A stretch of DNA of 64,000 nt, taken from the NCBI RefSeq assembly GCF_000151665.1, contig NW_013171828.1, positions 36,817-100,816 on the forward strand, given 5' to 3'. Of this stretch, positions 9,536 through 16,868 are shown in pieces. The stretch is from Blastocystis hominis. Taxonomy: Eukaryota; Sar; Bigyra; Opalinata; Blastocystidae. Each line of letters begins with the position of its first letter. The stretch's first letter is position 1. Made by a program: the position numbers and the translations under genes. The notes beneath the pieces were generated by a model. It searched no databases, had not been told where the DNA came from, and saw only the letters and a program-made list of their open reading frames with translations.

Positions 9536-11632
9536 ATGGATGAATACGTTGCTACAATTCCAATCATTCGATACAAGCCACACAAAGTGAAGTCGAGAAA
9601 CATGATGGACAAAATGTTGAATCGATATTTCGATAAAGTTGTTGAAGATGAATATAATCAACAGCGAATGAGGAGCGAACAATGGCGACAGAAGCGAACC
9701 TTGTTTGATTCATACATGAATCTCTCACCTGCTGAACGTCGTCGTGTATCCGTCTCCGACATGCGTGGATATCAAATGCAGCGAATTGATAATGAGAACG
9801 TGCTGTTGTACTCATTCGAGGACAACGTGGTCTACAATGCTAAAATTGACAATAAGTTCAACAAGATCATTGTTCAGTCTGTGAATCACGAGTTGTCTGA
9901 TATGGAGAAACGAGCTATCTTTGATAATCCATTTGGATATGAACCTGTATCACCCTATCGTATCCGCTACCAGAGATCACAGGTTGGCGATGCACAAATC
10001 GTGAATATAACTGGTGATCTTGGAACTAGCATCAACGAAATGAAGAATGCTGCTGATGCCATAACGGTTGCAGCTCAACAGATGGGAGATAGTATCAACA
10101 CAGTTACTCAACAGAATGCAGCGATTATCAATGATTTTGCTGGCTTGCGAGACGATGTGACAGAACAAGGTGATCCAAATCGAGATGTCCTGTATTGGAA
10201 TGACGATAATACTACGGCATATAAAAGAGGTGTGACACACACTACGAAACGAGGTAGTACGAAATATAGAGATTTGGTAGCTGAAGGTCGCGTTGAACGT
10301 GATCGGTGGTTGATCAAACCTGAACAACAACCTCTGAATGTGACGAATCAGATCGTACAACAGATGGATGTGACGTCCATTATCACCAAGTTGGATGAAG
10401 TGATTGCTGTGATGAACAGCTTTGATATCCAGGTGAACCTTGGCAATATTTATGGAGCAATAGCTTATGTAGCACAACGAATCAATTTCCTGGAAGATAA
10501 GGACAAGGGTTATCCTAAGATGTTAGAATTGTTGGAAGGTGTACAAACAAAATTGACAAATACGAACGATGGAATCAAGTCGTTGAGTGATAAGTATGCT
10601 GAAGTGGCAACAAGCATTGCAACAGGAGATGACAATTTGATCCAGAAAATTGGTGACTTGGTAAATCAACAGAAGGCTGTGATTGAGGAGAGTAATAGAT
10701 ATCTGCAAGGAGTCGAAGCTCGTCTCCAAGGAATTGAAAACAAACCTGATCCTCCTGCAATTGCTGATATCCAAGCATTGATTCCAACCCAAAGTGAAAT
10801 ACGAATCGATGGATTGACAGAGTTCATGAAGGCGCAGTACAATGATTTCTTGAAACAATGGCTAGAGCGAAACAGCTTCATTCAGCAATTCGTATCTGCT
10901 GAGTTGGCAAAAGCATATGATGAAATCAACAAACGGTTGGTTGAATCATTCAATACATTCACACCTTTGATTCAAAACGTGTCCAATGAATTGCAGACTA
11001 CGAATCAGAATCTGCTAGCTCTTGGTAATGCGGTTGCAGAAGAGGGAAAGGCAACTAGGAAACAACTATTGGATGGTACGAATGCTCTGGGCAACCAATA
11101 TGAACAAGGACAAGCTCAAACAACCAAGTTAATCAAAGATTCTACGGGTGCAATTGTTGATCAACTTGCTGACAATCAGACTAAAACTGGTAACCTGTTG
11201 ACAAATGGATTCACTACCATGGGTAATCAACTTACTGATAATCAGACTCAAACTAACAACCTGTTGACAGATGTTGGTAATGCAGTTGTTGATGGACATG
11301 CTCAAACTGGTCAGCTGCTTACTACAATGAGTAATCAATTTGCTAATACTCAGCTGTCCCGGGAACAATTATATCAACAATTGTATCAGCAGAATATGAG
11401 AGGAATCCAGAACTTAATGGATGCCATTTGGCAATCATATGAATATTTCCGGAATCAGCCACAAATTCAACCTGTGATTGTACTGGACGGTCGTCAATCT
11501 GAAAGTGTAAATGCTAGTTTCACACCTCAAGCAATCGATCAAGTGAATCGAGCTGCAGCCTTGATTGACGCGTATGAAAGTAAAGATTCTAATTCCACCA
11601 AGGAAAGTTGGGAAAGCGATGATACTCGCTAA
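9536..11632 (+). CDS. Long fibrous protein with Asn-Gln-Thr-rich repeats
   Basis: 698 residues. The N-terminal 140 or so are basic and globular-looking. The rest is largely predicted helix with heptad-like spacing, for example KAVIEESNRYLQGVEARLQG. A tandem segment at roughly residues 500-610 repeats the pattern DNQT-T-NLL and GNQ, as in LADNQTKTGNLLTNG and LTDNQTQTNNLLTDV. Such repeats are typical of trimeric coiled-coil shafts of fibres or tails. No enzyme motif is visible. The frame ends with TAA at 11630-11632, but the same frame is open again for 102 codons directly afterwards (see next entry). Confidence 0.6.
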   Translation: MDEYVATIPIIRYKPHKVKSRNMMDKMLNRYFDKVVEDEYNQQRMRSEQWRQKRTLFDSYMNLSPAERRRVSVSDMRGYQMQRIDNENVLLYSFEDNVVYNAKIDNKFNKIIVQSVNHELSDMEKRAIFDNPFGYEPVSPYRIRYQRSQVGDAQIVNITGDLGTSINEMKNAADAITVAAQQMGDSINTVTQQNAAIINDFAGLRDDVTEQGDPNRDVLYWNDDNTTAYKRGVTHTTKRGSTKYRDLVAEGRVERDRWLIKPEQQPLNVTNQIVQQMDVTSIITKLDEVIAVMNSFDIQVNLGNIYGAIAYVAQRINFLEDKDKGYPKMLELLEGVQTKLTNTNDGIKSLSDKYAEVATSIATGDDNLIQKIGDLVNQQKAVIEESNRYLQGVEARLQGIENKPDPPAIADIQALIPTQSEIRIDGLTEFMKAQYNDFLKQWLERNSFIQQFVSAELAKAYDEINKRLVESFNTFTPLIQNVSNELQTTNQNLLALGNAVAEEGKATRKQLLDGTNALGNQYEQGQAQTTKLIKDSTGAIVDQLADNQTKTGNLLTNGFTTMGNQLTDNQTQTNNLLTDVGNAVVDGHAQTGQLLTTMSNQFANTQLSREQLYQQLYQQNMRGIQNLMDAIWQSYEYFRNQPQIQPVIVLDGRQSESVNASFTPQAIDQVNRAAALIDAYESKDSNSTKESWESDDTR

Positions 11633-11938
11633 GATTTCATTGCTTTCTCAAGTTTGCTTGCTCGCAATTTCAACAATCCTGTTTTCGCTCAATTCGCAAA
11701 TGACCTTGGATTCTCACATCTCTTCAGGGCTTATCGTGATCGAAATGAAGACCCCGAACTGATGAGTTTCTTCATACGAGTAGCTAATAGTAAGGATCTA
11801 ACTCCTGATTATTTGGACTACATGAAAAACAAGATCAAACGGTTTGCTGTCAATGTGGATCAACAATTCGAGCAATATCTGCAAAATACGTACAACACGA
11901 TCAAGGATATGTTCGTTACACAGGGTTTCAATGGCTAA
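11633..11938 (+). CDS. In-frame continuation of the fibrous protein after a single TAA
   Basis: Directly after the TAA at 11630, in the same reading frame, about 101 codons are open and protein-like (LARNFNNPVFAQFANDL, DLTPDYLDYMKNKIKRF). There is no early ATG; the first lies near 11762. Possible readings are stop-codon readthrough, a nonsense mutation that split one gene of about 800 codons, or a separate protein from a non-ATG start. No homology recognised. Confidence 0.4.
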   Translation, partial: DFIAFSSLLARNFNNPVFAQFANDLGFSHLFRAYRDRNEDPELMSFFIRVANSKDLTPDYLDYMKNKIKRFAVNVDQQFEQYLQNTYNTIKDMFVTQGFNG

Positions 11939-11976
11939 TGAATATATCTTTGATCTTCTTTTCACTTTGTAGGCAT

Positions 11977-12015
11977 GGGGCACGAAGTGCCCCCGGGGAA
12001 ATCTACGATTTCCCC
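11977..12015. repeat. Double-hairpin element 2
   Basis: Hairpin with 7-bp arms GGGGCAC, loop GAA (11977-11993), then hairpin with 9-bp arms GGGGAAATC, loop TAC (11995-12015). It lies in the intergenic gap just upstream of the pVI-like gene's ATG. No clear direct repeat. Confidence 0.8.
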
Positions 12016-12023
12016 ATACATAA

Positions 12024-13073
12024 ATGGCAATTCCATTCACTGTTGATATATCTGCTTTCTATGGCGAACCCGATTTCCGAGAACAGGATAGTGGAACGAT
12101 CGTGGACCGACGCAAGACATTGAATCTTCACAAGGAACTCGAAGCACCAGTGCAATCAAAGAGAGGGAAGAAACGAGGAGCGACGAGGGAGAGCGAAGCT
12201 CTCCCGGGAAGCCGAAGGCTTCCAACGAAGCGAACTTCGGCGAAAAGTGCTGGAGCTATTGCTTTCAATGGGGCGACCAAGGACGTTAGCTCAGGAGGAG
12301 GTTGTAAATCTAATGCTTCTGGTGGTGCCATTGGCTTCTCTTCGGACACAGGTGGCGCACTGGCATTCAATGAAGCGCAATTGATGAACGAGCTGACCGG
12401 ACTAAAGAAAGGCGGAGCACTTGGTACTCTTGCTGCCACGATCATCCCAGCACTCATTCAGATGGCTCCACAGATCATCTCAAGCCTCAAAAGTTTGATT
12501 AGTGGTAAGGAGGGAGGTGCACTCAAATTCGGCGGAGCTTCTGCTGTGTTCCACAATGGAATCAACCCTGGCGATTACCACCACGAGTTGAAGACCATGA
12601 AAGCCATCGAACGACAAAGTAAAAACATTGAAGTCCGTGGCGGTGCCTTGTACGCTGGTTCAAGTCGTGTTGGCACGTTCTTCAAGAATGCCTGGAACAA
12701 GATCAAAGGTTGGTACGACAACAATGCCGAGAAGTTGAAACCCATCACCGATATTCTGGTGAATGCTGGCACGAATGCTGCGAATAATGCGATCAACAAG
12801 GGCGTGAACTATGTGAGCAACAAGACAGGATCGGACACCGTGAAGCAGCTCGCGAATGTGATAGGTGACATGGCGAAGGGTACGGTTAGTGATGTGGCAA
12901 ACCAGATTCAGGGCAAGGAAAGCAAAGCTGGTGCCGGTTACGATATTTCTGACCTGGACAACGAGACACAAGCAATTGAAGTCCCGACGAAAAAAAAGAA
13001 TCGCATTCTCACAGCCCTGCCCCAGAACGAGAACAAGATGCACGAGTCAGTGATTCGAAGAAGAGTGTATTAG
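12024..13073 (+). CDS. pVI-like precursor protein with repeated Gly-Gly-Ala processing sites
   Basis: 349 residues, beginning in the context ACATAAATG. The sequence holds at least six copies of a short motif of the type (S/T/K/E/R)-G-G-A-(L/I): SAGAIAF (about residue 75), SGGAIGF (99), TGGALAF (110), KGGALG (131), EGGALKF (163) and RGGALYAG (205). These resemble adenoviral protease sites, and an adenain-like protease gene follows directly. Between sites lies a hydrophobic/amphipathic stretch (TLAATIIPALIQMAPQIIS), reminiscent of the membrane-lytic helix of adenovirus pVI. So a multi-cleaved, membrane-active internal virion protein is likely by analogy. A double-hairpin insertion at 12187-12224 adds 14 codons in frame. 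Confidence 0.6.
   Translation: MAIPFTVDISAFYGEPDFREQDSGTIVDRRKTLNLHKELEAPVQSKRGKKRGATRESEALPGSRRLPTKRTSAKSAGAIAFNGATKDVSSGGGCKSNASGGAIGFSSDTGGALAFNEAQLMNELTGLKKGGALGTLAATIIPALIQMAPQIISSLKSLISGKEGGALKFGGASAVFHNGINPGDYHHELKTMKAIERQSKNIEVRGGALYAGSSRVGTFFKNAWNKIKGWYDNNAEKLKPITDILVNAGTNAANNAINKGVNYVSNKTGSDTVKQLANVIGDMAKGTVSDVANQIQGKESKAGAGYDISDLDNETQAIEVPTKKKNRILTALPQNENKMHESVIRRRVY
12187..12224. repeat. Double-hairpin element 3, in-frame insertion
   Basis: Arms GGGAGAGC with loop GAA, then arms GGAAGCC with loop GAA. Direct repeats ACGA at 12183-12186 and 12225-12228 flank it. Insert 38 bp plus one 4-bp repeat is 42 bp, so the pVI-like frame is kept. A further short inverted pair (CGAAG/CTTCG) follows at 12226-12239. 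Confidence 0.8.
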
Positions 13074-13096
13074 GTAGGCTCTACAAGCATGGATAC

Positions 13097-13486
13097 ATGA
13101 ATGTGGATGCTGAACCAATGACTTTCGATGAAGTTCGAAAACTGGCCAAGCAACTCGAGATACCTGACTTCGATGTGATGGAATTGGACAAGTACAAGTC
13201 CTTGGCAAAGAAGTACAAAGAACCAGCGAATTGCATCATCTGGATACCATTCGAGGATAATAGTAAGCTCGGCCACTTCGTTTCTTGCTTCCGTGAACCC
13301 GATGGCACACTGAACTACCAGGACAGCTTTGGCGAGATGAATGACTTCCCGCTGGCAGACACAAACCGTGTATTCCGTGTGAACAAAGTGAAATACCAGT
13401 CGATCTTTGCCAACAACTGTGGCTACCTGGCACTTCTACACTTGTACACACACGACGCTGTTGACCCGGCTATCCAGAGGGTGTAA
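13097..13486 (+). CDS. Adenain-like cysteine protease (Polinton PRO)
   Basis: 129 residues with the order of active-site regions seen in adenovirus-type C5/Ulp1-like proteases: His in LGHFVSCF (about residue 58), Asp in NYQDSFGE (about 75), Gln in KYQSIF (about 99) and Cys in NNCGYLALLHLYTH (about 107). This enzyme would mature virion precursors such as the Gly-Gly-Ala-rich protein encoded immediately upstream. The gene starts 24 bp after that gene's stop. The protein is short for the family but all expected positions are present. A double hairpin begins directly after its stop codon TAA. Confidence 0.8.
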   Translation: MNVDAEPMTFDEVRKLAKQLEIPDFDVMELDKYKSLAKKYKEPANCIIWIPFEDNSKLGHFVSCFREPDGTLNYQDSFGEMNDFPLADTNRVFRVNKVKYQSIFANNCGYLALLHLYTHDAVDPAIQRV

Positions 13487-13527
13487 GGGGAGTCTTCGAC
13501 TCCCCGGGGGCACTACGTGTCCCCTTC
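13487..13527. repeat. Double-hairpin element 4, after the protease gene
   Basis: Arms GGGGAGTC, loop TTC (13487-13505), then arms GGGGGCAC/GTGTCCCC with one G-T mismatch, loop TAC (13506-13524). Direct repeats TGTAA flank it (13482-13486, which contains the protease stop, and 13528-13532). Confidence 0.8.
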
Positions 13528-13539
13528 TGTAACTATTGT

Positions 13540-13574
13540 ACTTAAAAGAGTTCAATACATAAATACAAATAGAA
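13540..13574 (+). promoter_or_regulatory. Putative Polinton promoter of the KilA-N gene
   Basis: ACTTAAAAGAG at 13540-13550, then an A/T-rich stretch with ATACATAAATACAAATAG before the ATG at 13575. A similar CACTTAAAGATTT box stands before the polymerase gene and before the gene at 16160-16705. Confidence 0.45.
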
Positions 13575-14567
13575 ATGAAATTCGAAGAGATTGACTTCTA
13601 CGACTACAAGATTCGTATGTGCCTTGATAATGGTATTCGAATGTACCTTGTCTCTGATCTGTTGAGACAGTACAACGAGAAGCACGGTACAAACAAGCTA
13701 TTCAAGAATTACCTACAGAATAAACAAACCCAAGAACTGATCGAACACATGGCAAAAACAGGTGGCTGGAATTCCAGCCACCTGTCAAACGAGGGTCAAG
13801 AGGGGCAATCTATGGTAGGCCCGAATTCGGGCCTACTGTCAAACGAGGGTCTAGAGGGTGAAAATAGTGTCAAAAACGGTCATTCTACAGTAGGTCGGAA
13901 TTCCGACCTACCGTCAAAGGGCACCCAAAACGACAAGTTTGACATTTGCGACGTGATTCAGTATGTTACATTCTCTGATTTTGGTGGTGCTAATCAGGGT
14001 TACATCATCTGCGAAGAGTTACTTCACGCATGCCTTATGTGGGCAGATCCTGCATTTGCCTGCGATGTGCTTAGATTCCTAACACATCTTCGACAGGAGG
14101 ACAATGACTACCTTCGAAAGGCAAACGAAGAGCTGAGACGTGCGAATGAAGAGCTGACCCATGAGAACAAGGAATTGAAGGATCGCCGTGTGCCAAATAA
14201 AGTAGGTCAACAATGGTACTTTTTCATAACGTACATTATCGTTGAAAATGATGATAATGTGCACATCTATTCACAACATGTTAAATCAGATAAATGGAAG
14301 AGTACATGTTCCAAAATGGATAGAGAGGGACGTGTATGTGTGTATAGAGTGAAAGACATACCAAATGGTTTCACGTTCAAAGACGAGATCGATAAAATCC
14401 TTTTAGACTTGTGTAAGAAGTATGGTGGGAAAAAGGTACGTAAGACTCATTATACGATTCCAATGGATGTATGGGAAAAAGAGAGATTTGACATTATTCC
14501 AGAAATAGAGAAAGAAGCAAAGCAGGCTCGTGTTGGCCTTGGTTGGCGAAGTGACTTGGATGGTTAG
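13575..14567 (+). CDS. KilA-N domain protein with palindromic insertions
   Basis: 330 residues. The N-terminal part (about residues 1-60) and the segment GGANQGYIICEELLHACL with WADPAFACDVLRFL (about 135-175) together look like a KilA-N DNA-binding domain, common in large DNA viruses and some Mavericks. The two halves are separated by about 70 residues made of repeats (LSNEGQEG, LLSNEGLEG, DLPSKG) that are encoded by three palindromes and their shared spacer. A short coiled coil follows (about 175-205, EELRRANEELTHENKELK), then a C-terminal domain (about 210-320) rich in aromatic and basic residues that I do not recognise. A regulatory or DNA-processing role is likely. The 3' end overlaps the extended ATPase frame on the other strand. 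Confidence 0.7.
   Translation: MKFEEIDFYDYKIRMCLDNGIRMYLVSDLLRQYNEKHGTNKLFKNYLQNKQTQELIEHMAKTGGWNSSHLSNEGQEGQSMVGPNSGLLSNEGLEGENSVKNGHSTVGRNSDLPSKGTQNDKFDICDVIQYVTFSDFGGANQGYIICEELLHACLMWADPAFACDVLRFLTHLRQEDNDYLRKANEELRRANEELTHENKELKDRRVPNKVGQQWYFFITYIIVENDDNVHIYSQHVKSDKWKSTCSKMDREGRVCVYRVKDIPNGFTFKDEIDKILLDLCKKYGGKKVRKTHYTIPMDVWEKERFDIIPEIEKEAKQARVGLGWRSDLDG
13758..13785. repeat. Perfect palindrome 1 in the KilA-N gene
   Basis: 28 bp, each arm ACAGGTGGCTGGAA, centre GAATTC. It is followed by the spacer CTGTCAAACGAGGGTC, which recurs after palindrome 2. Confidence 0.9.
13815..13836. repeat. Perfect palindrome 2 in the KilA-N gene
   Basis: 22 bp, arm GTAGGCCCGAA, centre GAATTC. The arm differs from palindrome 1 but symmetry is complete. 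Confidence 0.9.
13890..13911. repeat. Perfect palindrome 3 in the KilA-N gene
   Basis: 22 bp, arm GTAGGTCGGAA, centre GAATTC. Two base pairs in each arm differ from palindrome 2, matched on both sides. Confidence 0.9.
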
Positions 14568-16050
14568 CCCAAAGTAAACATGGCTGTCCTTTTTTACTTT
14601 GGAGGCAACGTTGTCGCCTCGGGAGAGAAACATAGTTTCGCCCCTCTTTGGCCATCACGGTTATGCCAAGTCGTACTTGGAACGCAATCCTTTGCCTTTC
14701 TTCTGCTTGGTAGAAGTGTCGCTTGTGTAGTGAGGGAAAGGCTTTGCCTCCCCCGGGGCAACGAAGTTGCCCCTCATAGTTTGCCACGCCATCTCTCGGC
14801 TTTTGTACGAACTGGAATTCCTTGGTGTTGATGGCTTTGCTGTAGTCCTGTGGTTTGATTTCAACGGCTTCTTTGATGTCCAAGAGATTGTACGTGCGTG
14901 CCTTATTCACTTTGGTCTTCTTATTGTCGGAAGTGCGTCCAAGTTCCTCTTCGAGTTGCTGCACTTGTCGTTGCTTCTCTTCCACTTCTTTGCGTTTTCG
15001 TTCATCACTCAATGCCTTCGGTAACTTCGATCGCATCTTGTTGATCGCTTGTTGTTTGCTACTCAGTTCGTATGGGACGTACTCGACCAGCGAATCGTCA
15101 TCCAGGTAGTACCATCGTGTGTGTATGCCCATCTGGATATCACGAAGTACCTCGGATAGATTACTCGGTGGTGGTATCTTCATTTTGCGCCACAAATCCT
15201 CTCGTCCAAGGATATCGTAGTACAAGAAGATTCGAGTGGCGTTGTCCAGGATCTTGTTGCTCAAGTGAGTGAATCCTTGGAATGCAATGAAACAACTCGT
15301 CTTCCGATGTCGACTCATGCAAGCCATGGTGTCCATGAAGTTCACCACCCAGTGATCGTTCGGCTTCGTATATAAATCGTCGAAGATGTAGATGGAGGGG
15401 TATGTGGTGTCGTTGTAGATCGCCACACTTGATCCATCGTCATTCAATTGTTTGTACGCGACGTCCTCGCTATCCGTGAACGGGGGAATCTCCGATCCCC
15501 CTCCGTCCGTGTTGATCCATTGTGTCTTGATGCCTGCTTTGTTGGCGACATGTTTGAGCACTTGTGGACACTTGTTTTCATAGCTGACCTTTCCCATGAA
15601 GAAACAGATCTTGTCGAACGAGTGAGGTATCTCGTAGCACAACTGATTGATGAGGAACGACTTGCCCGACTTGGAAGGAGCAATGATGAGCGTGAATTGA
15701 TTGAGGAATGTGTCCTGGCAATCAAGTTCCCAATCGAACTTCATAATACCCATGCTTTCCTTGTTCTGTCGAAGATCCTGCAATTGCTCATCAATGGTTT
15801 GCTCTGGTTGGATGTAGTCGGCTAATTCTCGCAGTATTTTGGCATATTGCTTGCTCTTCTCTTCATCGGTTTCATTCTCCATCCGTTGTTTGATGGTATC
15901 CTGCATTACTTCGGCTTGATTGAGCGTATTTTCTGTTCTTCTTGTCAATCGTTTGTTGTTATACGGACATCGATGATTGAATCGTCTTATTCGATTCTTA
16001 ATGGCGAGCAATGTTGTATCAATGTTGGGAATGTATGGGGATTCTTCCAT
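14494..16050 (-). CDS. A32-like genome-packaging ATPase, C-terminus altered by a hairpin insertion
   Basis: 518 residues. Walker A is IIAPSKSGKSFL (about residues 122-133) and Walker B is SIYIFDDLY (about 219-227), as in the FtsK-HerA/A32 packaging ATPases of Polintons and large DNA viruses. They would pump the element's DNA into virions. A 27-bp hairpin insertion between the motifs adds 11 codons in frame (GGGSEIPP, about 183-190). Near the C-terminus a double hairpin at 14732-14776 with a 4-bp direct repeat adds 49 bp. After it the frame runs as unlikely sequence to 14494, overlapping the KilA-N gene. Ignoring that insert, the frame would instead end in KKGKGLRSKYDLA with a stop at 14661-14663. 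Confidence 0.8.
   Translation of the reverse strand: MEESPYIPNIDTTLLAIKNRIRRFNHRCPYNNKRLTRRTENTLNQAEVMQDTIKQRMENETDEEKSKQYAKILRELADYIQPEQTIDEQLQDLRQNKESMGIMKFDWELDCQDTFLNQFTLIIAPSKSGKSFLINQLCYEIPHSFDKICFFMGKVSYENKCPQVLKHVANKAGIKTQWINTDGGGSEIPPFTDSEDVAYKQLNDDGSSVAIYNDTTYPSIYIFDDLYTKPNDHWVVNFMDTMACMSRHRKTSCFIAFQGFTHLSNKILDNATRIFLYYDILGREDLWRKMKIPPPSNLSEVLRDIQMGIHTRWYYLDDDSLVEYVPYELSSKQQAINKMRSKLPKALSDERKRKEVEEKQRQVQQLEEELGRTSDNKKTKVNKARTYNLLDIKEAVEIKPQDYSKAINTKEFQFVQKPRDGVANYEGQLRCPGGGKAFPSLHKRHFYQAEERQRIAFQVRLGITVMAKEGRNYVSLPRRQRCLQSKKGQPCLLWANHPSHFANQGQHEPALLLSLFLE
14603..14645. repeat. Double-hairpin element 5, between convergent genes
   Basis: First hairpin GAGGCAAC/GTCGCCTC, loop GTT, one mismatch (14602-14620). 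The second is degenerate (GGGAGAGAAAC...GTTTCGCCCCTC). Direct repeats CTTTGG at 14597-14602 and 14646-14651. It sits beyond the inferred original ATPase stop. Confidence 0.7.
14732..14776. repeat. Double-hairpin element 6, disrupts the ATPase C-terminus
   Basis: A degenerate hairpin (GAGGGAAAGGCTTTGCCTCC) joined to a perfect one with arms GGGGCAAC, loop GAA (14755-14773). Direct repeats TAGT at 14728-14731 and 14777-14780. Insert plus repeat is 49 bp, which shifts the ATPase frame. Confidence 0.85.
15479..15505. repeat. Hairpin element 7, in-frame insertion in the ATPase
   Basis: Single hairpin GGGGGAATC / GATCCCCC, loop TCC, one bulged base. Direct repeats TCCGTG at 15473-15478 and 15506-15511. 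Insert 27 bp plus 6 bp is 33 bp, keeping the frame. Confidence 0.75.
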
Positions 16051-16059
16051 TTATTCATG

Positions 16060-16101
16060 GAGGCAACAAAGTTGCCTCGGGAGGAAGCGTAGCTTCCTCC
16101 C
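16060..16101. repeat. Double-hairpin element 8, upstream of the ATPase
   Basis: Arms GAGGCAAC, loop AAA (16060-16078), then arms GGGAGGAAGC, loop GTA (16079-16101). Both perfect. It lies just 5' of the ATPase ATG and 3' of the next gene. No clear direct repeat. Confidence 0.8.
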
Positions 16102-16159
16102 TCTATGACAACCACGACAGCCAAAGTGAAAAGCTAGTCACAGCAACCACGGTAGCCAT

Positions 16160-16705
16160 TTACAGGAAATCGCAATCGAAGACACTATTCTTATCCTTGA
16201 TTTTGATTTGCGTTGCTGTGAGAGTTGTGTACGAGAACTCGGTGTTTTTGCCGTCCTTATCTTCCTTCATGAACTCCTTGCTTTCTCCGGTTACCACAAG
16301 ATCGATCGTTGCATCCTTGTATTCGCGAAGATCGGCACAGGGCACATTTCGTAGATCGATTTTGATCGGTTTCTTGTCGTTATTCACGATCTTCGTGTTC
16401 GGACTCAATTTCACTTTGAACTGGATCTCGCCATCGTATTCGCTCCACGGCTGATTCTCTCTCTTCGTCTTATCGAGGATTCTTTTGAACACTTCCGATT
16501 GCTCCTTGGGCAGTGTGATGGAGAAAGTGTTGAGCAGTTTCTTCTTGTCTGTTTCGAACTTCGAGTTGTCACCCACGAAAACAATGGTAGCATCGGTGAT
16601 CTTGCACACATACTTAGCCGATTCGCCTTCTTTCTTGAATCCATTCGAAGTGAGAGAAATGTTAGAAGCATTGGAAAGATCGAAAACCTGAATCTTGTTG
16701 CTCAT
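16160..16705 (-). CDS. Unknown Polinton protein, 181 aa
   Basis: Not recognised. The protein is rich in alternating beta-type stretches and charged residues (KYVCKITDATIVFVGD, EIQFKVKLSPNTKIV, ATIDLVVTGESKEF) and ends with an acidic-hydrophobic tail (VFDCDFL). Such a tail and size are seen in some single-stranded DNA-binding proteins of DNA viruses and phages, which would suit a protein-primed replicon, but this is only a suggestion. It lies between the ATPase and the capsid gene on the same strand, each with its own upstream A/T-rich promoter-like region. The start is well placed, 24 bp from a CACTTAAAGATTT box. Confidence 0.5.
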   Translation of the reverse strand: MSNKIQVFDLSNASNISLTSNGFKKEGESAKYVCKITDATIVFVGDNSKFETDKKKLLNTFSITLPKEQSEVFKRILDKTKRENQPWSEYDGEIQFKVKLSPNTKIVNNDKKPIKIDLRNVPCADLREYKDATIDLVVTGESKEFMKEDKDGKNTEFSYTTLTATQIKIKDKNSVFDCDFL

Positions 16706-16727
16706 ATCTATTTATATTTATTTATTG

Positions 16728-16740
16728 AAATCTTTAAGTG
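16728..16740 (-). promoter_or_regulatory. Shared upstream box CACTTAAAGATTT
   Basis: On the minus strand, 24-35 bp before the ATG of the 181-residue gene and followed by an A/T run (AATAAATAAATATAAATAG). The same 13-mer precedes the polymerase gene at 23032-23044. Confidence 0.55.
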
Positions 16741-16750
16741 ATATTAGTTA

Positions 16751-16787
16751 GGCGGAACGAAGTTCCGCCGGGAGGCTTTGCCTCCCA
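16751..16787. repeat. Double-hairpin element 9
   Basis: Arms GGCGGAAC, loop GAA (16751-16769), then arms GGGAGGC, loop TTT (16770-16786). Direct repeats AGTTA at 16746-16750 and 16788-16792. The first hairpin is identical in sequence to the one at 21354-21372. Confidence 0.85.
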
Positions 16788-16830
16788 AGTTACCATACAA
16801 ACCTGCGGCTCCCCTTACGCTCCCACCTGT

Positions 16831-16868
16831 GGGGCAGCATCGCTGCCCCGGGAGCGTTTTACGCTCCC
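16831..16868. repeat. Double-hairpin element 10, at the capsid gene stop
   Basis: Arms GGGGCAGC, loop ATC (16831-16849), then arms GGGAGCGT, loop TTT (16850-16868). The second hairpin includes the last codons and stop of the capsid gene. A 13-bp direct repeat TTACGCTCCCACC lies on both sides (about 16814-16826 and 16859-16871), so the capsid gene's end seems duplicated by the insertion. Confidence 0.7.

Noticed and set aside
13758-13911. Repeat-palindrome array as a CRISPR-like locus
   Set aside because: Only three units, arms differ, the DNA is coding, no cas genes, eukaryotic context.
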